Assembly: GCF_020509005.1 (NCBI RefSeq)
Contig: NC_063014.1
Location: forward strand, 2,356,001-2,420,000
Source of the DNA: Fulvia fulva
Lineage: Eukaryota > Ascomycota > Dothideomycetes > Mycosphaerellales > Mycosphaerellaceae
Length of the DNA stretch: 64,000 nt
Direction of reading: 5' to 3'
The position numbers and the translations under genes were made by a program. Below are positions 44,115-56,700 of this stretch, in pieces (positions within the stretch are counted from its first letter, which is position 1; every line of letters starts with the position of its first letter). The notes under the pieces were generated by a model. That model saw only the letters and a list, made by a program, of their open reading frames with translations, ran no database searches and was not told the DNA's origin.

Positions 44115-45219
44115 TACCCTAACCGTCGACTCGCGCTATACCGGTCCTTACTACTTCGGACCGTAAGCTTATCTAATTCTTACTCGATAGCGACTAGACC
44201 TTACTAGTAGTAGCTAAGCTACTCCTTAACGATTGCCGAGGCTAGCGTACTACTACTTACGTATATATTAAGAGGTAGAGCGAGTTAGGCTTTATATAGC
44301 CTTTAAATAGTAGATGGCCGTACCTAATCGAGCCGTATATAAGGGACTAGTTATTAGATCTAATAGCGGTTAAGAGTACGTATTAGTATAAAGAGTTAGC
44401 CTACTTTATCTTCTATAAATAGGGTATATTAGTCTATAAGAAGATAGTAGCGCGAGTATTAGCAAATAAGGAGTTCTCGAGGAAGGCGATATCGCGTATT
44501 ACTAAGTAGCGTAATCCGGTCGTACGCGCTATATTCGAAGGCCTATTATACTACTATTTAGAGCGTTAGTTACTATATATAGATAAGACCTATTATAGTA
44601 ATAAGATAGGTTATCGCCGCCGTAGATATTTATCTCGTAGTATACCGGCCTACGACCCTTAGTACCTCTATTATAGCTAGGCCTTTAGCGTCCTTCCGGC
44701 CTATACTATCGACGGCTACCTACCGTACCCTCTAATTAAACCCGGTAGCGTAAAGAAGGTAGACTTTATTAAGTAGTTAGTACTATCGGTACTACCGTAT
44801 TATTAGCTATTCCCTACGGCGCGGTCTATTATCGTAATAGATAACTACGCTACCTACGGCCGTATCGATAATAAAGAGCTATACGCCGCGTATAGCGTAA
44901 GGATACTATTCTTACCGCCGTATTTACCGGACTATAACCCTATTAAGAAGACCTTTAGGTTACTAAAGAGATAGATAAGGATAAACGCTAAGTCAATACC
45001 GGTATATAGTAAAGAAGGGTAGTAGTCGAAGTTTAAGGTATTCTTAGATAAGGCGTATAAGTACTAGAGCTACGGTATTAATTACTCGAACCTATTTTAT
45101 AGCTATTATAGTCTAAAAAATAGATATAAGGATAGCGCTATTAAACTATAACTACTATAAAGGTCTATAGGGCGGAAAAAATAGCTACGAGTCTACTCTA
45201 TAATATAGGATAATATATA
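44115..45219 (+). mobile_element. Tc1/mariner-type transposase relic, RIP-mutated
   Basis: A plus-strand frame with only TAG/TAA stops carries the DDE signature of Tc1-like transposases: a first-Asp block near 44,590 (YIDKTYYSN-like), SIIVIDNYATYGR near 44,830 (second Asp), and RILFLPPYLPDYNPI near 44,920 where the family has LPPYSPDLNPIE; the final acidic residue reads Lys here, which fits RIP. A helix-turn-helix N-terminus is suggested at 44,180-44,480. Terminal repeats were not identified. The left end may be the CpA-poor sequence before 32155, because element E inserted at this position. Confidence 0.75.
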
Positions 45220-45765
45220 ACGTACTTTACTAGCGAGCGGGCTATACTACCGAGTAGGCTACTTTTACTAAGAACTATACTACTTCTACTTTAACTACGA
45301 CGGTATCTTAATACGACGACATCCTATAGAATCGTTACTAGGAGGACAATTTCTCTTTAGATTCTTCGCTATCTAGCGAGTCTACTTAATAGGTACGTAC
45401 GTTATACCCCGACTCGCTATATTACTTATAGCGTCGTAGCCTTAGTACTAGCCGAACACTATCTAGCGACTCTCTACTTACTTTCTACCTCCTAGTATCC
45501 TCTAGAGGTATCAATTACGACGCTTTATCGAAGGTTAGAGACCCTCTAGACTGAATGTACTTACGCTTTCGTACTTTCCGCTATATAAGGGCCTCGTTAG
45601 ACTTACGTAGCTTACTAATCTCGCTTCGTATAAGAGCTATCTAATACGCTATCTCTCTACTCCCTCTCTATTGCCCTATTGAACGACCTTCCTCTTTCTA
45701 CTACGCCTTTCTAAACTCTTAACGACGCTCTAAGACGTAATAATACCTATTATAAACCCTGTCTC

Positions 45766-45960
45766 TATTACGGTTCACCTCGTAAGGCTATACTTAGTCT
45801 TACGTAACCTAGTACGCTAGCGCGCCCGGACCCTAGACCCTGACCTTAACGTTTACTTTATCGCGGCTTCGCGACTTTCTTATCTTCTCTTCTTTATAGA
45901 ACTTATTCGATTCTAAGGTATTAATACGTTTAAGCCCTATCTTACGCCTTGTCCGTATTA
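45766..45960 (+). repeat. 5' LTR of element D
   Basis: 195 bp, TATTACGGTTC...CCGTATTA. It ends as the A LTR does and shares GTAGAACTTATTCGATT-like sequence with it. Confidence 0.9.
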
Positions 45961-46099
45961 TTAAGTTCTACCGCCCTTAGATCGCCGAGCCGTATAATTA
46001 TAGACTACGTATCGCTACTATAACGGTATACGACCGAGACTCGAATAGCCGTAGGTACTAATTTGACTATCGGACTAGACGAATTATCCTTTATCCTAA

Positions 46100-46690
46100 G
46101 ACTTAACCTAAACCCTCTTATAAAGGCGTTCCTCCGAGAAGCCCGATAAAAGCGGAACGGCGTACTTAGCGTAGCGTAGTAAGAGGTAGAAGACGAGTCG
46201 TAGTAGGATCCGGATTTCGACGATACCGTAGGTATAGAACGACTACGTAATATAGCGTAAGAGATATAGAACGAGACTTAGGGTCGCGGAGATACTAAGT
46301 AGGCTCGTTAGTAAGAGGAAGAATGTCGGCGCTAGAAGTACTAAGAGCTACTATATAATAAGTATAACCGACGTTAGTCTAAGAAGGAAACTCGACTCCG
46401 TATAGGTAGAGAGGATAAGACCTTATAATAGGGTATACGTACGCGGAAGGAGGAACATCTTAGCTACCGCTATACGATACCGATTAACTTTACCTAGAAG
46501 GGCGAAGAGGTAGAATATAGGCTACGGTATAACCCTACCGAGTTCTAGATCGCTATAGCCGAGGAGCTTTCTCGCTCGGTTACTAAGAACCTAGAGGCCT
46601 AAAGGTTAGATATTAGACGACCTAGACATCGTTACTAATAGTCGACCCTACGACGCCCGCGTAATATAGATATAACTTAAGGCAAGCTAA
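46100..46690 (+). pseudogene. RIP-broken reading frame of unknown function inside element D
   Basis: One plus-strand frame from about 46,150 to 46,680 is interrupted many times, but every stop is TAA or TAG and none is TGA, which is what RIP makes of a real frame (CAA, CAG and TGG codons). Readable parts are charged and Arg/Glu-rich, for example GRGDTK, YNKYNRR, KKETRLRIGREDKTL, YRYTIPINFT and EEVEYRLRYNPTEF. I recognise no Gag, zinc knuckle or enzyme motif. It could be a Gag-like packaging protein or a passenger protein. The product cannot be assigned. Confidence 0.5.
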
Positions 46691-46899
46691 GGCTTAATAT
46701 ATAGTTAGCTTATCTAAGGTATACTACGGTATAATATAGACTCTCGACTTAAGGCTTACTACGGTAAGATATATAGTCTCTCTATAGTTAACCCGACGTA
46801 AGCTAGCGCTTCCTAATAGTATAGTTCTTTCTTACGGATATATACTACGGCGATATATTTCCGCGTACGAGGGCGTACGGCGGTTTAAGAGGGGGGTAG

Positions 46900-46977
46900 T
46901 ATTACGGTTTACCTCGTAAGGCTATACTTAGTATCACGTGACCTAGTACGCTAGCGCGCCCGGACCCTAGACCCTAA
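46900..46977 (+). repeat. 3' LTR of element D, first 78 bp
   Basis: Starts TATTACGG after the GGGGGG polypurine tract and breaks at the CCTAA target site of element A'; continues at 59969. Confidence 0.9.
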
Positions 46978-47173
46978 TGTTACGGGTCTAGGCTACTCTC
47001 GGTAGGTAAAAGGGTGTCGTAGCTAAGTAATCGAATAAGTTCTACGGAGAAGAGAAGTTCTAGCTAAGGCGCGTATCGAAGATAAGCGCGACGTTCGCCG
47101 AGCCGAGGCGTTACGTTATGTTTACGAAGTTACGTAACCCGTAGGCCGTAGGCCGTAGGGCTATACCGTGACA
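46978..47173 (-). repeat. 3' LTR of element A'
   Basis: 196 bp; reverse complement starts TGTCACGG and ends CCCGTAACA, the least mutated ends of the four LTRs of this family. The polypurine tract is at about 47176-47186 (complement). Confidence 0.93.
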
Positions 47174-47746
47174 CTACTCCCCTTCTCAAATCGGATTAAG
47201 CGCCTACGAGGCGGTATCTATTAATTCAAAATAAGTAACGCTCTATAGGGTATATCTATCTAACTCTATAATCTAAAACTCCGGTATATATAAAGATACG
47301 ACTATAGACGAGCCTAAGCTACGAGCAAAGCGACGTTACTAGCGGTAGCGAGTCCTAGGCGTAGATCGTAGAAACGAAGTAACTGTTTATTATGCCTTAG
47401 TACGCCTTAGGTTGTATCGTGACTAGTACTTAGCGTCGGCGGTAACGGTCGCGTCGTTATTAGTATCGCTAGTACTGTCCGCCGAGTCTATTAGCTCGGT
47501 TGTATTAGGCTCTAGTGCTTACTATCCGCGTAGAGGTCCTAGAGCGCGAGGGTTCTTATAATAGTAGTCTGCTACAAGTTCGTCTATAGTGCCTTTTAAG
47601 TTAATATAAGGTTCTTTAGTATATAACCTATCTACCTATTTAATAGTGTAGCTAATACTCTTCTTTACTTTTCTAGTCTAGCGACTGTCTACTACTACTA
47701 CGGCATCGTGCCATTCCTTAACTTCGCTATCGACTTCGGTAAGCGT

Positions 47747-47953
47747 TATTACGTTAGAAGTGTAGGAAGTTATTATACGGGCTTATATAGGGTGTTTCAA
47801 AAGCAGGTTGTGTATTGCATGTGTCTATCTAGAATGGACAAGTGTTGCTCTTGAAGAGGCTGTAGGTGACTAATCAGTCACCTGATTCTTAGCGTACGTG
47901 GCCTCAAGTTTTGATAATAGGATGTTGCCTATGTGCACGCTCGGATCGCGACA
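47747..47953 (-). mobile_element. Solo LTR of copia family E, nested in element A'
   Basis: 207 bp matching the element E LTRs in reverse, with perfect TSD AGCGT (47742-47746 and 47954-47958). The empty site is in element A at 14918-14922. It retains more CpA/TpG than either LTR of E. A solo LTR arises by recombination between the two LTRs of a full element. Confidence 0.95.
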
Positions 47954-48177
47954 AGCGTAGGTTCGTACGTCTATAAAGAGAACGGGTCTTCGGCGGATAG
48001 TCGTAGTAGGTCGGTATAGAACACGTAGTATATTCTTATGCTCGTAGGTAGGTCGAGTTCGTAGACATCGGTCGCTACTTTCTTTATAATCGTAAAGGGG
48101 CCTACGTTCTTATAATCAAGCTTCTTCGCTAGTCGTTTAGTACGAATATTGCGTAAATTGAGCCAAACCTTGTCTCC

Positions 48178-48412
48178 TGTTAAGATGTAGCATCTTAAAG
48201 GGAGTCAACAATCAGGAAGTGATCTGGCAGCCTGAGGCATCCACGATGACTCAGCTTGTAGGGAGATACCTTCTCTCCCCTTTAGCTTAGATAGACATCC
48301 AACACAATCAACATATTGGTTCCTGATATATTGCTGCATGCTCGTGCTATTAGTCAGTTGAAGATTGATCTCTTACTCCACTCCGCTGCCATCCACCCGT
48401 ACCTGTTCAACA
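48178..48412 (+). repeat. 5' LTR of element F
   Basis: 235 bp, TGTTAAGATG...TTCAACA. One RIP-type change relative to the 3' LTR (CTTAAAGG here, CTCAAAGG there). Confidence 0.95.
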
Positions 48413-48427
48413 GGTTATGAGCCCGGG
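48413..48427 (+). promoter_or_regulatory. Primer-binding site of element F (initiator Met tRNA half-molecule)
   Basis: GGTTATGAGCCCGGG lies immediately after the LTR. It is complementary to the anticodon stem-loop of initiator tRNA-Met (GGGCTCATAACC), the priming mode known from Drosophila copia. No tRNA gene is present here. Confidence 0.75.
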
Positions 48428-48860
48428 TTTGTGCAGGAATAAGAGCAACCTATATCAGTACAGGTTACTTGTATCCCTTGCTATCGTAGCAGAAAACATC
48501 TGGGAATCAGAAGTCTACCCCGTCTATCCTATCAAGGAGCTTAGTTCGATACTAAGTGATAGGTAACCCAGACAAGGACTCTGTGCGGCTTACTCAAAGC
48601 CAATACCTTGAAGATACTCTGTAGGCAGAACTGCATCGAGATACTATCAAGAAGGACTTCAAGTAAGTCATTTGAAGCTCTGCTAGGAGAGACAGACCTG
48701 TGTCCTAGCCCCGAGACCTCACACCGCTCCTTCTTTACTTTACCAAGCAGGCCTTGGTATCCACACCTACGAACTTTCCCATTCTACACCAGAAGCCTCA
48801 GCAGGATCTGAGCCACCACCTTGGAACATACACACCTTGTTTCATTACATCCAATTTATT

Positions 48861-51800
48861 ATGGATTCATACCAAGAGAAGACAGAGGAGAAGGGAGGCA
48901 AAATCCCAATTCTTGGGAGGGACAATTGGAAGAGATGGTTCAACCTTCAGAGATACAAGATGGAGAGCCAATCAGCATTCTTTGCAATTGATGACCTAAT
49001 GGAAGTGTCTTTTGACAACATCAAGGGCAAGACTCTGAAACTCCAAGAAGAGGCTACAACCAAAGAGATCCTCAATACGCCAACATGGACAAGACACAAT
49101 GCAGTATGCAACTTCAGTATCCTTAGTAGGATCACAGAAGAAGATGAATTTGAGCTTGAGGGCTCATGTGAATCTGGAAGAGCTGCTGAGAAGTGGGTGT
49201 ATCTCTGGAACAAGTATAGCCAGGTGCTACCAACCCATGCACATGAGCTCACAAAGCAATTTGTGACCTTTGAGATGAGTGAAGAGTTCACCATCAGATC
49301 CGCATGGACACACCTGGTTTCTCTTGGAAAAAGGATTGCTGATGTTGACCCAGAGGGTCAGCATTACAGGAAAGCTGATGTGAGGATGACCCAGCTCTTA
49401 AGCTCACTGCCACCTGACTACCATGTAGCCAGGGATACTATCATGGCTCAGCCAAAGATGGATCATGAAAGGACCTTAAAGATCCTTGAAGCTCAAGAAG
49501 CCAGGTTGGATCCCTCTAAGGCTGAGTATGGCATGGCAGCCACCTGGGTCAAGCCCTCAGGTCTAGCAAGACCACTCTCCTGCCTTCTCTGTGAGAAGGA
49601 TCATCTGATCAAGGACTGCCCTAGTTTGCCTGAGGCAAGAAAGGTCCTTAGATCTCATTCCCAACCACCATCTTCCCAGAATACAACACATGTCAAGAAG
49701 AAGAGAACTCCACCACCCACTTCAAGGAGGACACCAAGAGAGAAGTCCTCTATGGAAGAACTTAAGAAAATGGTGAAGAAACTCAGCTCTGACATGCTGT
49801 CACTCCAGAAGAACCAGGCCCAGTCTTATACCTCTAAAGCAAAGAAGACTGGAAAAGGTTTCTCCGCCCAAGAGTCACCATGCAGCTCATCCCCAGAGAC
49901 AATGTCTGATGATGATGAGTATGATGAAGTGGCTCACTCAACTGCAGAAGTCCAAGGCAAGTTCCCCTCGTCAGAGTGGTTACTTGACTCCTGTGCTTCA
50001 TCCCATATGACTGACCAAAGCTGCCTCTTTAGATCTATGACTCCCTTGACAAGGAAGAAATGGATCAAAGTGGGAGGTGGGTTTTTATTGGCCACTCATA
50101 TTGGGAATGCAGAGATGAGTGGGAGAGCTGGCAGAAAAGTTGTTTTGGAAGATGTCCTGCTTGTACCCAAGCTAGGAGTGAACCTGGTTTCATGGAACCA
50201 GTTTAGCAAGCAGTTTGGTGTGCAACCTCCATCATTTTCTCTTGTTTCCCCCTCTGGTGAGACTGTTGTCCAGACAAAGCTCCTTGGGGGGGTTCCATTC
50301 ATTGATGAGATTTCTCCTCTCCTACAAGAACGGGCACATTACTCATCATGTGCACCACCAATGGAGAATGCCTTTGTGACTGCTCAATCAGAGACCGACC
50401 TGAAGCAGTGGGAGCTTTGGCATAGAAGATTTGCACACTTTGGGAAGAATTTGCTCCAGAATCTTCACAAGGTAACAGACTTGAAAGAACCCATTCCTAT
50501 CCCTAAGGATGGCTTTCACCAGTGCAGAGTATGCTCAATAGCAAAGATGAAGAAGTACAAAGGCAAAGTTACAGAGAGAAGACCTGAAAGACTTGCCCTT
50601 GTATCTATTGACATATGTGGCCCACTACCAATCTCAAGACTAGGATTCAAATACTGGCTTGAGATTGTTGACAACTTCTCTAGGAAGAAGTGGACCTTTC
50701 CTCTTAGGAAAAGAGAAGATGCTCCAGTTGCTCTCCAGAACTGGAAGATCAAAGCAGAGAGGAAATCATCAGCGCAGCTGAAAGCAGTAAGACTTGACAA
50801 TGCAAAAGAACTTATTGCATTAGTGAAGCAGTGGGAGAAGGATTTGGGGGTTGGGCTCGAGCCGACTGAGGCATACAACTCTCTACAGAATGGACCAGTT
50901 GAGAGGTCAATACAAACCTCAGAGGACTCTATAAGGGCAATGCTTGAAGAGGCTAAAATGCCGGTTGAATTTGGGCCTGAAGCACTAGAGGCCCAAACTT
51001 ATATGAGGAACAAACTGCCAAATGGCCCAGATTACGATGGGTTCAAGGTTTCACCAGATGAGGCTTTTGATGGTATCAAACCGACCATCAACCATTTGAA
51101 AGTTTGGGGATGCAAAGCTGTTGTCTATATGGACACAAGATCCCAACCTCAATGGGCAAGAAGTGACAAGCTAATGAATAGGGGTAAAGAAGCAGTGTTT
51201 ATTGGGTATGTTGAAAACACAGCTAAAGCCTGGCTCTTTTGGGAACCAGACATGAGAGCTGTTAAACAACACACACATGCAGACTTCTTTGAGGACCAGC
51301 CTGGAGGTGATATGGGTCTCAATGTTCCAACATTGAATCTACCAAGCAGTGCACCAGCTAGGAAGCCCTTAGGAAGGCCGAGGAAGAACGTATCCTTAGG
51401 ACAATCTACCTACCATTCAGGCGTCCATCAGAGCCCCCCCGAAATAGATCAGCCAATTGAGAGCCCTAAAGTCGCTCAGCCGAGAAAGCTGTTTGTGCAA
51501 CTTCCCCAGCCTCCGGAGAACGTAGGGGAATTTCAGAAAATCGATCAGCCAATTGAGAGAAGCTCCCTAGATCCCCAGGAAATAGACGTTACTAGGTCAC
51601 AAGTGACGGTCCCTAAATCATCCCTTAGAAAGAGAAAGGCTGACTATGATGTTGAGGGCTATGATATGAAACAGAAAGCCCCAAGATCTATGGTCCCTAA
51701 GCCCGAACTAACCACTGAAGTGGGAGAAGCAATGGACCTCTCAGAGAACCTTGCTGCTTTTCACCAAGCTTTCTTTGCAGCCATGCAATCAGTGGACAGT

Positions 51801-53492
51801 TCAATACCATGGGATAGCGAATTCCTGGAAGAAGTTGAGGAAATGGCCTTTGCAGCAACTGTAGAAGCCATTGCATACAAGCAAGAGGTCCCAATTCCAA
51901 AATCCTACAAGGATGCTGTGAATGACAAGAAATGGGGACATCTTTGGAAGGAAGCAATCCAAAAGGAACTAGATGCTCTACAGAGTAACAACACCTGGGA
52001 AAATTCTGTTCCACCAAAAGGAGCAAATCTGGTTACATCAAGATGGGTCTTTGATATTAAGAGAAGCATTAGTGGAGCTATTGAAAAGTTCAAGGCTAGA
52101 CTAGTTGCAAGGGGCTTCTCACAGAAGTTTGGTGTTGACTTTATGGAGACATTTGCACCTACAGTAAGATAGGACACCCTTAGGGTGTTTATGGCTATTG
52201 TGTGTAAGAAGGATCTTCATCTTCACTAAGTGGATGTGAACAATGCATTCACAGAAAGCACCCTCCATGAAGACATCTTCATGTTACCACCACCAGGAGT
52301 TGAGCTTCCACCAAACATGGTGTTCAAAATCCTCAAAAGCTTGTATGGACTTAAGCAAGCAGCTAGAGATTGGAATCAACTCTGTGTGTCAAAGCTCAGA
52401 GAGATTGGATTCACACAGTCAGAAGTGGATCCATGCCTACTTATCCATAAGAAGAGGGAGATCATAATCCTTATACATGTGGATGACATTCCAATTGCTG
52501 CACCAAAGTTGACAGATGTTCTCTGGTTCAAAAGAGAACTTGGCAAGATCTTCAAGATCAAAGATCTAGGTAAACCTGAAAAGATCCTTGGCATGAGAGT
52601 CACAAGGGACAGGAAGAGAGGAATCCTGAAACTTGACCAAGGACACTTTGTTAGGGACAGCCTAGCCAAGATGGGAATGAACCATGAGAAGGCAGCACCT
52701 ACACACTCACCCATGGACAGCTATGAGGCCCTCAAACCTTCAAGCCACATGGATGAGAGGTGTGACAAGGCAGAGTACCAGAGTATTAATGGTACTTGGA
52801 TGTGGCCAGCAACAATCACAAGGCCAGACATCGCTTTTGCCCTAGGAAGGATGAGCTCATTTGTGAGTGACCCATCCACCTACCACATGAAGGCTTTGAA
52901 GAAGATCACTAGGTACCTAAGATCATACCCTGATCTAGGACTTCAGTTCTCAAAGTCTGGAAAAGGACACCTTATTGGATACTGTGATTCTGATTATGCA
53001 ATGGACAAAGCAGACAGAGTCTCAATCCTTGGGTATGTCTTCTTCCTCTGTGGGGCACCAGTTTCTTGGATGAGCAAGAAGCAAAAGTCTGTAGCAACAT
53101 CCACAATGGAGGCTGAATACATGGCTATGAATGCATGTGCGAAGCAGTCCCAATTCCTAGCTTCACTGCTAAGGGAAATGGATTGTCCAGAGTTAGTGGG
53201 AGACTGTTCCCATCAACCAAGAATCACTGGAAACCAGGAGACTGTATCAAATTTGAGACCAGTCCAATTAAGAGGTGACAATCAAGCTGCCCTCACCCTA
53301 GTGAAAGATGCACATGTTCATGACAAGTCGAAGCACATTGACATTGCCTATAACGCTGTTAGGAAACTTTGGTGGAGGAGGCTTATTGCTGTTGAGTACA
53401 CCCCAACCTCTGAGATGGTTGCAGACGGGTTTACAAAACCAAAGACTGGTCCACACTTCCAGAGGTTTGTAAGCCAGCTGAACCTGTCATAA
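48861..53492 (+). pseudogene. Copia Gag-Pol polyprotein of element F, two nonsense codons
   Basis: Single frame from ATG 48861 (MDSYQEKTEEKG), 1543 codons plus stop; the 24 upstream codons in frame lack an ATG. Domains in order: Gag core; zinc knuckle CLLCEKDHLIKDC (one residue shorter than usual between Cys and His); protease near 49,990 with LLDSCASSHMTD (Cys where relatives usually have Gly); pre-integrase zinc WHRRFAHFG...CRVC; integrase with IDICGP, RLDNAKE and NGPVERS carrying D, D and E; RT with VDVNNAF and IHVDDI near 52,480; RNase H with GYCDSDY and STMEAEYMA. Premature stops TAG 52170-52172 and TAA 52227-52229 both lie inside RT at positions where copia proteins commonly have Gln, so each fits one C-to-T change at CpA. 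Confidence 0.93.
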
Positions 53493-53557
53493 AAAGGTCC
53501 AAGTACTATTGACAGGAAGTGAGCAGACTGTAACCTCCCATACGAGATGAGTGGGAG

Positions 53558-53792
53558 TGTTAAGATGTAGCATCTCAAAGGGAGTCAACAATCAGGAAGT
53601 GATCTGGCAGCCTGAGGCATCCACGATGACTCAGCTTGTAGGGAGATACCTTCTCTCCCCTTTAGCTTAGATAGACATCCAACACAATCAACATATTAGT
53701 TCCTGATATATTGCTGCATGCTCGTGCTATTAGTCAGTTAAAGATTGATCTCTTACTCCACTCCGCTACTATCCACCCGTACCTGTTTAACA
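53558..53792 (+). repeat. 3' LTR of element F
   Basis: 235 bp. Carries TTAGTT, GTTAAAG, GCTACTATCC and TTTAACA where the 5' LTR has TTGGTT, GTTGAAG, GCTGCCATCC and TTCAACA; all are RIP-type changes. Confidence 0.95.
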
Positions 53793-53797
53793 TCTCC

Positions 53798-56700
53798 TAC
53801 CTTATAAGACCGCGTAGGTCTCCGGCTATGTTTCTGATAGTCGGCTTCAAGCTATGCTTATATGTACTTAAGCTAGTTAATGCAATGTGTATATACACGG
53901 CTTATATAAGTTGCGAAAGCGTCTATATCTTATTAGCTAATTTTCTACGTAGCTAGTAGTACGTCCGTACGGGTAGGTCTACTAAGAACTTCTATTCTTA
54001 GGTTTCTTCCTAAGGTTACGAAGAACGGTAACACGCCGGCAGTGCTTTTTGTGTTATTTAAAGCAAACTCCGCTATTAGTAGCTAGTCGTACTAGTTGTC
54101 TTAGGCATAATTGATATATATACGTAGGTACTACTCTATAACTTAGTTCGTACGTTCGGACTGACTATCGGTCTAAGGGTGCTATACCGTCGACATCTTA
54201 TACTTAATGCCTAGGCGTTCGCAAAGCGTCTTCTAGAAGCGACTTACCTACTACGAGCCGCGGTCTAAGTAGATAGAGCGGAATAGGCCTTGATCCTTAA
54301 TAACGTAGCGGATGATTATATCTATAGCTATCTCGGGCTCTATGTCGACGACTAGTATAAGGTACTTGCGCTTTATAAGACGACATATTAAGGTAAGGAT
54401 GTTGTTATACTTGACGCCCTCCGGGCTATAGCTGTCTAGAAGTGCTATAATATAGTCTAGGGCCACTTCCTCGAATATACCGTTAGGTATTAGGATTTGC
54501 TTAAGGTTGCCCTAGTACGTATTATAGAAAGCCTTGGTTCTAGTGTATATATAACAGTTCTTTATATATCGTGCGATGTCAGCCTATATACTAGGCTAAT
54601 AGTACGTACGAGTTATTAGCTCGTATATCTTCTCGCGCCCCGGGTAGCCGGCTATAGGGGCATTATAACAAGCGGCTATAAGTTCTTCGCGGATGTTACT
54701 ACTATTAGGCACGTAGAGGCGGCCTTGAATATAAATCAGGTCGTGCTCTAGTTCGTACTCGCTAAGATTGATATACGTGTTCAATTTCTACGGTAGCCGA
54801 CTATCGCTAGCTTATAGGCCTTTCTTAATTACTACTACGAGCTCGTCCTGATCGTAGGCGTTCTAGATCTCTTCCTTAATAGACGCCTCGTTCGCGTTAA
54901 GTACGGCAAGCGCGAGCTAATATTAGTCGCGAGCGTTCGTATACGTTATTATTACTAATACTCTAAGAGACTCCTATACTTTAGGGGCGAGGTTACGTTC
55001 CTTTAAGACCGTTTGTTATCTGTTCTTAATATCGTCTATTACGTCTATGTCCTAAGTACGGCGTGTTAGGGCATTAGGCTTACCGCCTAGCTTACCTAGT
55101 CGGTATTCGATCTAGAAATCGAACCCGGACAAGAATTCACTCTATCGTACTTATCGGCAATTCAGCTACTTAGTAGTTATAAAGTATTATAGACCGCGGT
55201 AATTAGATAACACCCTAGTCTTACTACCTATTAGCTCTAGCCGCCATTCCTTAAAAGCTCGAACGATGGCTATAAGCTCCTTGTCGTAGATCTTATAGTT
55301 ATACTCGGCTAGATCTATCTTCTACGAATAGTATATAACTAGGTAAAGCTGTCCGTCTTCTCCGATCTATAAAAGAACGCTACCGGTATATCTATTAGAG
55401 GCGTCGTATTCGACAACGTAAGGCTTAGTTAGGTCAAAGTACTATAGTACTAGTTGCTTCGTAAACTCCGCCTTAAGCCTATTAAAAGCTTGCTAGCACT
55501 CTAGTATCTAGTTCCAAGTGTATTTCGTAGGTCGCTTTGACTTGTCCTTACTACCGACCCCCTTCGTAAGAGTAGTTATAGGCAGTACGATGTTCGAGAA
55601 GCCTTCTACGAACCTTCGATAGAAGTTCGCGAGGCCGAGGAAGGAAAGGACGTCCTTTACGCTTCTAGGTGTCTCCTACTCGAGGATCGTCTTGATCTTC
55701 TTTAGGTCTATCTTGATACCTTCGGTAGTAATAATTAGACTAAGGTACTTAACTTCCTTCTAGAAAAACTTGCTCTTCGCGATGTCTAATAGTAGTTTAG
55801 TATCGATGAAGCAGTCTAGCACCTTAAGTATATGTTCTATATACTCCTCTCTTGTACTGCTAAAGACGATCGTATTATCAAGGTATACGGTGACGAAGTC
55901 GTTAAGGTAAGGCCTTAGGGCTTTGTTAATGTAGGCCTAGAAGACGCTAGGAGCGTTATACAATCCGAAGGGCACTACTAGGTACTTAAAGGTCCTATAC
56001 CGTGAGGTGAATATAGTCTTCTATTTATCGCCTACTCGGATACGTAGTTTATTAAAGGTAGTAACGACATCGAGTACGGTAAAGTATTAGTACCCGCTTA
56101 TTCGCTATAGTGTCTCTCGAACCTACGGGATAGGGTATCAGTTCTTGATCGTAATAGCGTTGACTGCTCTATAGTCTACGTAGACGCGTAGTCTACTACC
56201 TAGCTTTCTAATAATAATGACTAGCGATGTAATACGTAAGGTGCTTTCTCTAATTTTGCCTTTCGTCTTCAAGTCGTCGATATACTTCTTTACGACTTCG
56301 AGCTCCTATAGGCTCATTAGATATAGTCGAGCGAAAGGCAGCTTAGTACCTAGGTCAAAGTCGATAGCGAGGTCGTCTCCTTTACGGTAAGGAGGTAAGG
56401 CATCGTCTCCTATACGTAGAACGAAGGCCTTACGTCGCGACTTGAATTTACGCGGAAGCGATATATCTAGGTCTACTTCGTCTTTGCCTTTTATATATTG
56501 TTAGAAGTCGGACGCTACTATAGCGCTAAGCTATATACTAACTTCTTCTATAGCCTCCTCCTTAGTTATAGGTAGCGCGTCGTCATTCTGCTCCTAAATC
56601 AGGTAGCCTTCTTATAGTTATTAGCCCTCTTTAAGCTAATCTTCTAGACATTCTACGGCCTCCGTAGTACTTATAGACGAGATGTCAATACCTATAATTA

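Larger units (their letters stand above)
48178..53792 (+). mobile_element. Ty1/copia element F, nearly intact, nested in element A'
   Basis: 5615 bp with 235-bp LTRs (48178-48412 and 53558-53792) and perfect TSD TCTCC (48173-48177 and 53793-53797); the empty site is in element A at 14699-14703. The primer-binding site follows the 5' LTR, and the purine-rich GAGTGGGAG precedes the 3' LTR. Composition is normal, unlike the flanks. The polyprotein frame has only two nonsense codons. LTR differences are about six, all CpA/TpG to TpA, mostly in the right LTR. Confidence 0.96.

Noticed and set aside
48413..48430. Possible tRNA fragment
   Set aside because: Only the anticodon-stem complement of initiator tRNA-Met is present and it lies directly after an LTR; it is a primer-binding site.
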